The notes below the pieces were generated by a model. That model did not search any database and had not been told where the DNA came from. It was given only the letters and a program-made list of their open reading frames with translations. A stretch of DNA of 40,014 nucleotides from an uncultured Caulobacterales bacterium (GTDB taxonomy: Bacteria; Pseudomonadota; Alphaproteobacteria; Caulobacterales; Caulobacteraceae), in the NCBI GenBank assembly GCA_903874895.1, contig CAIQUG010000135.1, positions 1-40,014 of the forward strand, read 5' to 3'. Made by a program: the position numbers and the translations under genes. Below are positions 8,044-15,243 of this stretch, one piece after another (position 1 is the stretch's first letter; the number at the start of each line of letters is the position of its first letter).

Positions 8044-10022
8044 TCGCAGAGCTTGGCGCCTTTGCCCTGGTGCTGGCACTGGTCCTGTCGGCCGCTCAGT
8101 CCGCCCTGAGCTTTTCCGCCCGCTGGAAGCATGATGCCGCCCTGCGCGGGGCCGGGGAGGGGGCGGCGCTGGCCGCCTTTGCCGCGGTCGCCATCGCCTT
8201 TGCCAGCCTGATGACGGCCTTTGTCACGTCGGACTTCTCCGTCGCCAACGTGGCCAACAACTCGCACACCGACAAGCCGCTGCTGTACAAGGTGGCGGCA
8301 GTCTGGGGCAGCCACGAGGGCTCCATGCTGCTCTGGGACCTGGCCCTGACCGGCTTCGGTGCCGCGGTGGTGCTGGCCGGACGACGTCTGCCGCCGGGCC
8401 TCAAGGCCCTGACGGTCGGGGTGCAGGGTCTGCTGGGCCTCGTCTTCATCGCCTATACGGCCTTCGCCTCCAATCCGTTCGTCCGCCTCGCCCATCCGCC
8501 GGTGGAGGGAGCGTCCCTGAACCCGATCCTGCAGGACCCGTTCCTGGCGATCCATCCGCCGTTCCTCTATTCCGGCTATGTGGGCTTTTCCGTCGTGTTC
8601 AGCCTCTGCGTCGCCGTGCTGATCGAGGGACGGGTGGACACGGCCTTTGCCCGCTGGGTGCGGCCCTGGGCGCTGGCGGCGTGGAGCCTCCTGACCATCG
8701 GCATCACGCTGGGCTCCTTCTGGGCCTATTACGAGCTGGGCTGGGGCGGCTGGTGGTTCTGGGACCCGGTGGAGAACGCCAGCTTCATGCCCTGGCTGGT
8801 GGGGGCCGCCCTGCTGCACTCGTCCATCGTCACGGAAAAACGCGGGGCCCTGGCCGGATGGACCGTGTTCCTCGGGCTGGCGGCGTTCTCGTTCTCCATG
8901 CTGGGGGCGTTCCTGGTGCGGTCGGGCATCCTGACCTCCGTGCATGCCTTTGCCGTGGATCCCAAGCGTGGCGCGATCCTGCTGGGCATCCTGGCCCTGG
9001 CAGCGGGATCGGCCCTGTCCCTGTTCGCCTGGCGCGCGCCTTTGCTGAAGGCCGGCGGTCTGTTCGCCCCCATCAGCCGCGAGGGCGCGCTGGTCATCAA
9101 CAACCTGTTCCTGGCCACCGCCGCGCTGACGGTGATGGCGGGCACCCTCTATCCGCTGATCTACCAGGCTGCCACCGGACAGCCCCTGAGCGTGGGCGCG
9201 CCGTGGTTCAACCTGACCTTTGCCCCGCTGATGACGGCGGTCCTGATCCTGCTCCCGGCGGGCACGCTTCTGTCATGGAAGCGCGCGGACGCACGGGGGG
9301 CTGTGGAGCGCCTGTGGGCGGCGGGTCTGCTGGCGCTTGCCACCGGCATCGGGGTGTTTGCCCTGCAGAACGCCAAGGGGGCGTTTGCCGCCATCGGCAT
9401 CGCCCTGGGCGTGTGGCTGATCGCCGGTGCGGTGACGGAGCTGGCCGTGCGCATCCGCCTGTTCCGCGTGCCGCTGAAGGAGGTCGTGAACCGGCTCACC
9501 GGCCTGCCGCGCGGGGCCTTCGGCATGACGCTGGCGCATATCGGCGTCGGTGTGTTCGTTCTGGGGGCCTGTGTCGAGACCGGCTGGCGGGTGGAGGCGG
9601 CCCAGGCCCTGAAGCTCGGCGACCAGGTCCAGGTGGGGGCCTACAGCCTCAGCCTGACCGACGTGACGCAGGCCGAGGGGCCCAACTATTCGGCGGAGCG
9701 CGCCACGGTGCGCATCAAGGGCCCGCAAGGGGACAGCGTGCTCTATCCCGAGCGACGCTTCTATCCCGCCAACCGCCAGACGGTCAGCCAGGTGGCCATC
9801 GAGACCCACGGCCCCAGTGATCTCTATGTGGTGTTTGGTGAAAGGCGGGAGGGGACGGACCCCAGCTGGCTGATCCGGGCCTACTGGAACCCCTGGGCGC
9901 GGATGATCTTCGGCGGGCCGCTGCTGATGGCGCTGGGCGGGCTTGTGTCCCTGTCCGACCGGCGGCTGCGCATGGCGGCGGGGGCGAAGGCCCGGGCTGC
10001 GGCGGCCGGAGCCAGGGCGTGA
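8040..10022 (+). CDS. ccmF: Heme lyase CcmF (CycK)
   Basis: A 660-residue polytopic inner membrane protein of the System I holocytochrome c synthase, which attaches heme from CcmE to apocytochrome c presented by CcmI and reduced by CcmH. The N-terminus IAELGAFALVLALVLS is typical of the family. The tryptophan-rich heme-handling WWD motif is visible as GWGGWWFWDPVENAS (about 234-248), with candidate heme-ligand histidines at H172 (IHPPFLYSGY) and H260. Many hydrophobic helices follow, and a periplasmic domain lies near the C-terminus before a last helix. The GTG at 8040 overlaps the ccmE stop (GTGA) and matches the family N-terminus. Its own stop overlaps the GTG start of ccmH in the same way. 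Confidence 0.95.
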   Translation: MIAELGAFALVLALVLSAAQSALSFSARWKHDAALRGAGEGAALAAFAAVAIAFASLMTAFVTSDFSVANVANNSHTDKPLLYKVAAVWGSHEGSMLLWDLALTGFGAAVVLAGRRLPPGLKALTVGVQGLLGLVFIAYTAFASNPFVRLAHPPVEGASLNPILQDPFLAIHPPFLYSGYVGFSVVFSLCVAVLIEGRVDTAFARWVRPWALAAWSLLTIGITLGSFWAYYELGWGGWWFWDPVENASFMPWLVGAALLHSSIVTEKRGALAGWTVFLGLAAFSFSMLGAFLVRSGILTSVHAFAVDPKRGAILLGILALAAGSALSLFAWRAPLLKAGGLFAPISREGALVINNLFLATAALTVMAGTLYPLIYQAATGQPLSVGAPWFNLTFAPLMTAVLILLPAGTLLSWKRADARGAVERLWAAGLLALATGIGVFALQNAKGAFAAIGIALGVWLIAGAVTELAVRIRLFRVPLKEVVNRLTGLPRGAFGMTLAHIGVGVFVLGACVETGWRVEAAQALKLGDQVQVGAYSLSLTDVTQAEGPNYSAERATVRIKGPQGDSVLYPERRFYPANRQTVSQVAIETHGPSDLYVVFGERREGTDPSWLIRAYWNPWARMIFGGPLLMALGGLVSLSDRRLRMAAGAKARAAAAGARA

Positions 10023-10474
10023 GGCGGGTCGCCTCGGCCCTGGTCATGATCACCTGTGCCCTGTGGCTGACCGCCGGGGCGGCGGGGGACCCGGCGGACC
10101 GGCTGGCCGATCCGGCGCGGGAGGCCCGGGCCCGGGACCTGTTCCGCGAGGTGCGGTGCCTGGTCTGCCAGAACGAGAGCATCGACGACAGCGAGGCGGA
10201 ACTGGCCTCGGACCTGCGCCGGATCGTGCGGCAGCAGGTGGCGGCCGGGCGCACGGACGCGGAGGTCCGCAGCTTCCTGGTGGCGCGCTATGGCAAGTTC
10301 GTGCTGTTGAAGCCGCCCTTCGACGCGGGAACCGCCCTGTTGTGGCTGACACCGTTCGGTGTCGTCGCAGGGGCGGGGCTCCTGTTGTGGCGGCGCCGGG
10401 GCGGGGGCGGAACCGATCCGGCGGTGCCCCTGTCGGCGGAGGAAGAGGCGCGACTTCGCCAGCTGGAGACCTGA
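10019..10474 (+). CDS. ccmH: Cytochrome c maturation protein CcmH (CycL), short form
   Basis: A 151-residue protein with a signal or anchor helix (about 5-21), the redox motif RCLVCQN with C47 and C50, and a three-helix bundle including SDLRRIVRQQ. The motif VRSFLVARYGKFVLLKPPF is characteristic of the family. A C-terminal membrane helix (about 107-124) is followed by a short basic tail. CcmH reduces the apocytochrome CxxCH cysteines, usually re-reduced by CcmG. This is the short form without fused TPRs; the TPR part is the separate ccmI gene. Its GTG start overlaps the ccmF stop. No ccmG lies between ccmF and ccmH, so CcmG must be encoded elsewhere. Confidence 0.93.
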   Translation: MRRVASALVMITCALWLTAGAAGDPADRLADPAREARARDLFREVRCLVCQNESIDDSEAELASDLRRIVRQQVAAGRTDAEVRSFLVARYGKFVLLKPPFDAGTALLWLTPFGVVAGAGLLLWRRRGGGGTDPAVPLSAEEEARLRQLET

Positions 10475-10592
10475 CGTCCGGCGGCGCAAAATTAAGCTTT
10501 CGTAAGATAGGAAGGTCCGCCACGGTCCCGCCCAACTTGCGCCGAACCATGGACGCGCTCATTTGTACGAGCTGAGCTGCATTTGCGATGAG

Positions 10593-10609
10593 GGTCCGTT
10601 CATCGGACC
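10593..10609 (+). promoter_or_regulatory. Hairpin in the degP leader, next to the ribosome binding site
   Basis: Perfect inverted repeat GGTCCG-TTCAT-CGGACC ending 5 bases before the AAGGGA Shine-Dalgarno (10615-10620) of degP. It could be an operator half-site pair or a leader RNA hairpin that modulates ribosome access. No clear sigma-E-type promoter is visible in the 153-base upstream region. Confidence 0.4.
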
Positions 10610-10627
10610 GTTACAAGGGACGTTTCA

Positions 10628-12217
10628 ATGGTGATGAAGAAGGGTTTCGTTGCGGGCGCGCTGGCGGGAGTCAGTGTCGCGGCGCTGGCGGTGGTCGGTG
10701 CGGGCGTCCAGTGGCCCCAGGCCATGGCCGACGAGCGTCCGCCGGTGAACCAGGCGGCACCCGGTGCCACCTTCGCCCCGCCCCCCGGCAGCCCCCTGTC
10801 GTTTGCCGATATCTTCGAGCGGGTGGCGCCTGCCGTGGTATCCATCGACGTCACCTCGAAGGCGCATGCCAACGACGCCATGGCCGAGCTGGCCAAGCGC
10901 TTCGGTATGCCCGTGCCCAAGGCGCCCAAGAAAACCCCGAAGGCCGCGCCCAAGGCGCCGCTGAAGCCCGGCGCCCCGGCCCCCAATGGGGGGGACGACA
11001 ACAGCGAGGACGGGGGCGATGACGAACCCGCGGCCATGGCCTCCGGCTCCGGCTTCTTCATCTCGGCTGACGGCTACATCGTCACCAACAACCACGTGAT
11101 CGCCGACGCCGACACCATCACGGTGAAGCTCAACGACAAACGCGAGCTGAAGGCCAGGGTGGTCGGCCGCGACGAGGGCACGGACCTGGCCGTGATCAAG
11201 GTCGAGGGCAAGGACTTCCCGTTCGTCACCTTCGAGAACAAGGCCAAGCCCCGGGTCGGTGACTGGGTCATCGCCGTGGGCAACCCGTTCCTGCTGGGCG
11301 GCACCGCCACGGCGGGAATCGTGTCCGCCTATGGCCGCGACATCGGCGACAACTTCGTCGACTACCTGCAGATCGACGCCCCCATCAACCGGGGCAATTC
11401 CGGCGGCCCGACCTTCGACATCTACGGCCGGGTGATCGGCGTGAACACCGCCATCTTCTCCCCCTCCGGCGGGTCGGTGGGCATCGGCTTCGCCATCCCG
11501 GCGGACATTGCCGAGCGGATCACCAAGTCCCTGATGGCCGGTCAGTCCGTGGTCCGGGGCTATCTGGGCGTCGGCGTCTATGACGTTACCAAGGACGTGG
11601 GCGAGAGCCTCGGCGTCACCGCCAATCACGGGGTGCTGGTCGGTGAAGTCACCGCGGGCGGTCCGGCCGACAAGGCGGGCGTGCAGAACGGCGACATCAT
11701 CCTGTCCGTGAACGGCAAGGTGCTGGCCAACCGCGGGGGCCTGACCCGGGCGGTGGCCATGACCCAGCCCGGCGACGCCCTCCGGCTCGAGGTGCTGCGC
11801 AGCGGCAAGACGATCAATCTGACCGCCAAGGCGGGCACCCGTCCGTCGGAGACCGCGCTGCTGGCTCGCCAGAACGGCGAAGAGGGGGCTGACGGTGCGG
11901 ACGCGCCGGACAGCGGCAAGCCCGGTGCGCTCGGCCTCGCGGTCCAGCCCCTGACCGACACCCTGCGGCACAAGTACGACCTGAAGCCCAATGTGCATGG
12001 TCTGGTGGTCACCGGCCTTGCGGACGAAAGCGATGCGGCGCGCAAGGGCCTGCATCCGGGCGACGTGCTGGTCAGTGGCAATCAACGGCCGTTGACCTCC
12101 GCGGCGGACCTGGCGGCGGTGATCGCGGACGCGAAGAAGGCAGGCCGGTCCACGGTCTTCTTCCTCGTCACCCGTGGGGCCCAGACCCTTCCGCTGGTCC
12201 TGAAGCTTGATAAATAG
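10628..12217 (+). CDS. degP: Periplasmic serine protease/chaperone DegP (HtrA/Do family)
   Basis: A 529-residue DegP-type protein. An N-terminal signal sequence (hydrophobic 6-27) is followed by the trypsin-like domain with the full catalytic triad: H156 in TNNHVI, D186 in GTDLAVI and S258 in NRGNSGGPTF. Two PDZ domains follow (about 300-395 and 425-525; GYLGVGVYDV starts the first). Before the catalytic domain, residues 98-136 form a Lys/Pro/Ala-rich basic stretch followed by an acidic Asp/Glu run, at the position of the LA loop that controls oligomer state in DegP. It degrades or refolds misfolded periplasmic and outer membrane proteins. AAGGGA lies 7 bases before the ATG. It follows ccmH and precedes a two-component pair, the order seen downstream of cycL in rhizobia. 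Confidence 0.93.
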   Translation: MVMKKGFVAGALAGVSVAALAVVGAGVQWPQAMADERPPVNQAAPGATFAPPPGSPLSFADIFERVAPAVVSIDVTSKAHANDAMAELAKRFGMPVPKAPKKTPKAAPKAPLKPGAPAPNGGDDNSEDGGDDEPAAMASGSGFFISADGYIVTNNHVIADADTITVKLNDKRELKARVVGRDEGTDLAVIKVEGKDFPFVTFENKAKPRVGDWVIAVGNPFLLGGTATAGIVSAYGRDIGDNFVDYLQIDAPINRGNSGGPTFDIYGRVIGVNTAIFSPSGGSVGIGFAIPADIAERITKSLMAGQSVVRGYLGVGVYDVTKDVGESLGVTANHGVLVGEVTAGGPADKAGVQNGDIILSVNGKVLANRGGLTRAVAMTQPGDALRLEVLRSGKTINLTAKAGTRPSETALLARQNGEEGADGADAPDSGKPGALGLAVQPLTDTLRHKYDLKPNVHGLVVTGLADESDAARKGLHPGDVLVSGNQRPLTSAADLAAVIADAKKAGRSTVFFLVTRGAQTLPLVLKLDK

Positions 12218-12235
12218 GCCGAACGGCTGAACCTT

Positions 12236-12263
12236 CGTCGACCGGCCCGGGTGCCGGTCGACG
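12236..12263 (+). terminator. Strong hairpin after degP
   Basis: Perfect 11-bp inverted repeat (CGTCGACCGGC / GCCGGTCGACG) with a 6-base loop, starting 18 bases after the degP stop. It is very stable but has no T-tract, so it is a terminator of uncertain type or an attenuating/processing element between degP and the regulator gene. Confidence 0.5.
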
Positions 12264-12289
12264 GGGTGATGCCTCGGCGGATGGAGGGG

Positions 12290-12306
12290 CCCGGCCTCCG
12301 GCCGGG
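12290..12306 (+). promoter_or_regulatory. Hairpin overlapping the ribosome binding site of the second response regulator
   Basis: Inverted repeat CCCGGCC-TCC-GGCCGGG whose right arm runs into the GGGAGGGGG Shine-Dalgarno (12304-12312) of the regulator starting at 12319. If it folds, it would partly occlude the ribosome binding site. Confidence 0.35.
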
Positions 12307-12318
12307 AGGGGGACGGAC

Positions 12319-12990
12319 ATGCGCATCCTGATCATGGAAGACGACGTCAGCGCCGCCGAGGCGATGATGAAGGGCCTGGCCGACGCGGGTCACGAGACCG
12401 TCCACGCCCCCGATGGCCGCGAAGGCCTGGCCCTGGCCGCCAAGGGCGGCTTCGACGTCATGGTGGTGGACCGGATGATGCCCCATGTGGACGGCCTGAC
12501 CGCGGTCTCCACCCTGCGGCGGGAGGGGGACGGCACGCCGGTCCTGTTCCTGTCCGCCCTGGGCGAGATCGACGACCGGGTCACCGGGCTGAAGGCCGGG
12601 GGCGACGACTATCTGGTCAAGCCCTACGCCTTCGCCGAGCTGATTGCCCGGGTGGAGGCCCTGTGCCGCCGCAAGGACACGGGCGGGCAGACCACCACCT
12701 TGGAGGTCGGGGATCTGGAAATGGACCTGATCGGCCGGACCGTGCATCGGGCCGGGACCGAGATCGACCTGCAGCCCCGGGAATTCCAGCTGCTGGAGTT
12801 CCTCATGCGTCATGCGGGCCAGTCGGTGACCCGCACCATGCTGCTGGAAAAGGTGTGGGAGTATCATTTCGATCCGCAGACCAATGTGATCGATGTGCAC
12901 ATCTCCCGCCTGCGCGGCAAGATCGACAAGGGTTTCGACCGGGCCATGCTGCAGACCGTGCGCGGCGCGGGCTATCGGCTGGAAGCCTGA
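12319..12990 (+). CDS. Response regulator, OmpR family
   Basis: A 223-residue two-domain regulator. The receiver domain has the acidic pocket EDD at 7-9, phosphoacceptor D51 in VVDRMMP, FLSAL and the conserved lysine in VKPYAF. The C-terminal winged helix shows LQPREFQLLEFLM, the recognition helix near NVIDVHISRLRGKI and the wing LQTVRGAGYRLEA. A strong purine-rich site precedes the ATG. It is followed 15 bases later by its kinase. The degP-regulator-kinase order matches the arrangement downstream of cycHJKL in rhizobia, so it may control envelope functions, but its targets are unknown. Confidence 0.92.
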   Translation: MRILIMEDDVSAAEAMMKGLADAGHETVHAPDGREGLALAAKGGFDVMVVDRMMPHVDGLTAVSTLRREGDGTPVLFLSALGEIDDRVTGLKAGGDDYLVKPYAFAELIARVEALCRRKDTGGQTTTLEVGDLEMDLIGRTVHRAGTEIDLQPREFQLLEFLMRHAGQSVTRTMLLEKVWEYHFDPQTNVIDVHISRLRGKIDKGFDRAMLQTVRGAGYRLEA

Positions 12991-13005
12991 CGGGCCGGGC
13001 GCGAC

Positions 13006-14421
13006 ATGCCCCTGCCTGCCCTGTTCCGCACCACCGCCTTCCGGCTGACCCTGCTGTCCCTGGCCCTGTTCGCGGCGGCGGCGGCGGCCTTCCTGTTCTA
13101 CATCTATGTCGCGACCGCCGGCGAGGTGACCCGCCGCGCCGACGAGGAGGTGAGCCGGGAGATCAGCTCGCTGGAGACGGTCTATGCCCGGGCCGGGGCC
13201 ACGGGCGTGAACCAGGCCCTGATCGAGCGCACGGCCATGGACCGGCCGTTCCTCTATCTGCTGATGGACAGGACCGCCAAGCCGATCAGCGGCAACATCG
13301 CCGCCACGCCGGTGGACCCGCCCGCCAGCGAGGCCCATGCCTCCTTCCGTGTCAGGTCCACCGATGCCGACGGGGCCGTGGTCCGCCGCCAGGCCTGGGG
13401 CCGGCAGATCCGCCTGCCGCAGGGGGAGCTGCTGTTCGTGGGTGCCGACATCGGTGAGGGGCAGGGCTATGTGCTGCGCATCGTTCGCGCCACCTGGGGA
13501 GCCGGTGTGCTGGTGCTGGTGCTGGGCCTTGCGGCCGGACTGCTTGTCAGTCGCAACGTGTCCCGCAGCCTGGCCGGGCTCAAGACCGTGGTGGCGGCGG
13601 TGGAGGCGGGGGACCTGTCCGCCCGGGCGCCGGTGCGCGGGGTGGGGGACGAATATGACGACCTGGCCGCCGGCATGAATGCCATGCTGGACCGGGTGGA
13701 CCGGCTGATGGGGGGCCTGCGCCATGCGGGGGACGCCATCGCCCATGACCTGCGGTCTCCCCTGACCCGGCTCCGCGCCCGGCTCGAGGCGGCGCTGATC
13801 GAGGTGGAGAACGGCCGCGCCGATGCCACGGAGAGCCTGGAACAGGCCCTGGCCGACACCGACGGGGTGCTGTCGACCTTCAACGCCGTGCTGGCCATTT
13901 CCCGGCTGCAGGCGGCGGGGCAGGTGCCCAATCCCAAGCCCTTCGACCCGTCAGCGCTGTGCGAGGGGCTGGCGGAGCTCTATGCCCCCCTGTGCGAGGA
14001 CAAGGGGCTCGAATTCTCGGCGGAATATTCCAAGGGGCTGGTGGTGCGCGGCGACCCGGACTTCGCCGGGCAGGCCATGGCCAATCTGCTGGATAATGCC
14101 ATCAAGTACACACCCGCCGGCGGAGCCGTGATGCTGCGGGTGCGCAAGCGCGCCTCGGGGGAGATCGAGTGCTCGGTCACCGACACCGGCCCCGGCGTGC
14201 CGGAGGAGGACCGGGCCCGGATCGTGCAGCGCTTCGTGCGGCTCGAGAACAGCCGTTCCCAGCCCGGATCGGGGCTGGGCCTGTCCCTGGTGCAGGCGGT
14301 GGCCGAGGCCCATGGGGGTCGGCTGGATCTGGACGAGGGTCCTGGCCGGGTGCGGGGCCGGGCGATTCCGGGCCAGGGACCCGGCCTGCGCACGGCGCTG
14401 GTGTTTCCGTCGCAGGACTGA
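13006..14421 (+). CDS. Sensor histidine kinase, partner of the preceding regulator
   Basis: A 471-residue inner membrane kinase. Membrane helices span about 13-34 and 164-182, flanking a periplasmic domain of about 125 residues. A HAMP domain (about 183-235) leads to the H box HAGDAIAHDLRSPLTRL with phosphoacceptor H247. The ATPase domain has NLLDNAIKY (N360/N364), DTGPG at 393-397 and GSGLGLSLV at 421-429. All catalytic boxes are intact, so it should be active. It is 15 bases downstream of the OmpR-type regulator and almost certainly co-transcribed with it. The signal is unknown. In rhizobia glnE follows the equivalent kinase; here a convergent TetR gene follows instead. Confidence 0.92.
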   Translation: MPLPALFRTTAFRLTLLSLALFAAAAAAFLFYIYVATAGEVTRRADEEVSREISSLETVYARAGATGVNQALIERTAMDRPFLYLLMDRTAKPISGNIAATPVDPPASEAHASFRVRSTDADGAVVRRQAWGRQIRLPQGELLFVGADIGEGQGYVLRIVRATWGAGVLVLVLGLAAGLLVSRNVSRSLAGLKTVVAAVEAGDLSARAPVRGVGDEYDDLAAGMNAMLDRVDRLMGGLRHAGDAIAHDLRSPLTRLRARLEAALIEVENGRADATESLEQALADTDGVLSTFNAVLAISRLQAAGQVPNPKPFDPSALCEGLAELYAPLCEDKGLEFSAEYSKGLVVRGDPDFAGQAMANLLDNAIKYTPAGGAVMLRVRKRASGEIECSVTDTGPGVPEEDRARIVQRFVRLENSRSQPGSGLGLSLVQAVAEAHGGRLDLDEGPGRVRGRAIPGQGPGLRTALVFPSQD

Positions 14422-14451
14422 GGGGGCAGGCCTGAGGGGGCAGGACTGAGG
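14418..14451 (+). repeat. 14-bp direct repeat between the kinase and tetR
   Basis: Two near-identical copies of ctgagggggcaggc plus a partial third, starting at the last codons of the kinase gene and filling most of the 53-base convergent gap. It looks like a recent slippage duplication. No clear terminator hairpin is seen. Confidence 0.7.
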
Positions 14452-14474
14452 CGCTCGCGTCCCTCGGGGCCAGC

Positions 14475-15119
14475 TTACACCCGGTAGGCCGCCACAAAGG
14501 TGTGGACGGCGCAGTCGATGTCGGCGGCGATCTCGGCCTCCGAGGGTTCCGGGGCCAGGCCCCACAGCAGGTGCTGGTGGGTGCGCGCCCGGCACAGGCT
14601 GAGGAAATGGGCCGCGGCCAGGGCCGGGTCGTCGGTTCGCAGCAGGCCATGGTCCATCGCCCCGCCAAGCAAACGGGACAGGTGCTCGATCTTGTCCTGC
14701 GGGCCTGCCTTGTAGAAGGTCTCGCCGAGCTCCGGAAAGCGGCCGGCCTCGCCGATCACCAGGCGGTAGAGGGCCACGGTCTGGGGCCGGCACATGAAGG
14801 TCAGCAGGGTCTGGCCGATGCGGGTCAGCCGGGCCGTCAGCTCGTCCAGGTGGGTGCAGGGGGGCTCGGGCACGGCCGGAAAGACCTGCCCGCCGCCCAG
14901 ATCCTCGGTCCTGTTGCTGAGCACGGCCCCGAACAGCTCTGCCTTGGAGCGGAAATAGGCATAGAGGGTCCCCTTCGATCCCCCCACCGCCGCGGCAATG
15001 GTGGACATGGACGCGGCCCCATAGCCCTCGGACAGGAAGATGTCCCGGGCCACCTCGATGATCGCTTCGCGGCGACGATCGCACCGGGGGCCTCTGGATT
15101 TTTGCGCGATCTGTCCCAT
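14475..15119 (-). CDS. TetR/AcrR family transcriptional repressor
   Basis: A 214-residue TetR-family regulator. The N-terminal helix-turn-helix is clear: RREAIIEVARDIFLSEGYG, then MSTIAAAVGGSKGTLYAYF and KAELFGAVL. The remaining all-helical region is the ligand-binding and dimerisation domain, with FMCRPQTVALYRLVIGEAGRFPELG typical of AcrR/AefR-like members. It is divergent from an outer membrane factor-EmrA-EmrB efflux operon, so it probably represses that operon and itself, released by a pump substrate. I chose the ATG at 15119 because it gives the usual spacing before the DNA-binding domain; AGGA lies unusually close to it, so translation initiation is unclear. Two palindromes in the intergenic region are its likely operators. 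Confidence 0.88.
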   Translation of the reverse strand: MGQIAQKSRGPRCDRRREAIIEVARDIFLSEGYGAASMSTIAAAVGGSKGTLYAYFRSKAELFGAVLSNRTEDLGGGQVFPAVPEPPCTHLDELTARLTRIGQTLLTFMCRPQTVALYRLVIGEAGRFPELGETFYKAGPQDKIEHLSRLLGGAMDHGLLRTDDPALAAAHFLSLCRARTHQHLLWGLAPEPSEAEIAADIDCAVHTFVAAYRV

Positions 15120-15129
15120 TTCCTGACCG

Positions 15130-15141
15130 AACCGTACGGTT
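15130..15141. promoter_or_regulatory. Putative TetR operator 1
   Basis: Perfect 12-bp palindrome AACCGTACGGTT ending 11 bases from the tetR start codon. It shares the half-site ACCGTAC with the second palindrome at 15190-15206, which supports a common binding protein, most simply the adjacent TetR. Confidence 0.6.
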
Positions 15142-15145
15142 TTTC

Positions 15146-15173
15146 TTGACCTCGGCGTTCCGCAGGTTATGTA
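15146..15173 (+). promoter_or_regulatory. Putative promoter of the nodT-emrA-emrB operon
   Basis: TTGACC (15146-15151), 16 bases, then TATGTA (15168-15173), a good sigma-70-type match on the plus strand. It lies between the two palindromes, so a repressor bound at either could block it. Confidence 0.5.
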
Positions 15174-15189
15174 AACCGTCACGAAACTG

Positions 15190-15206
15190 TACCGTACAGT
15201 ACGGTA
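15190..15206. promoter_or_regulatory. Putative TetR operator 2
   Basis: Perfect 17-bp palindrome TACCGTACAGTACGGTA centred on A15198, placed just after the expected transcription start of the efflux operon. TetR-family repressors commonly bind 15-17 bp palindromes in this position. Confidence 0.65.
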
Positions 15207-15243
15207 TGCTCCTCCGTCTGTCGACTACAAAAGGCCCTGATTG

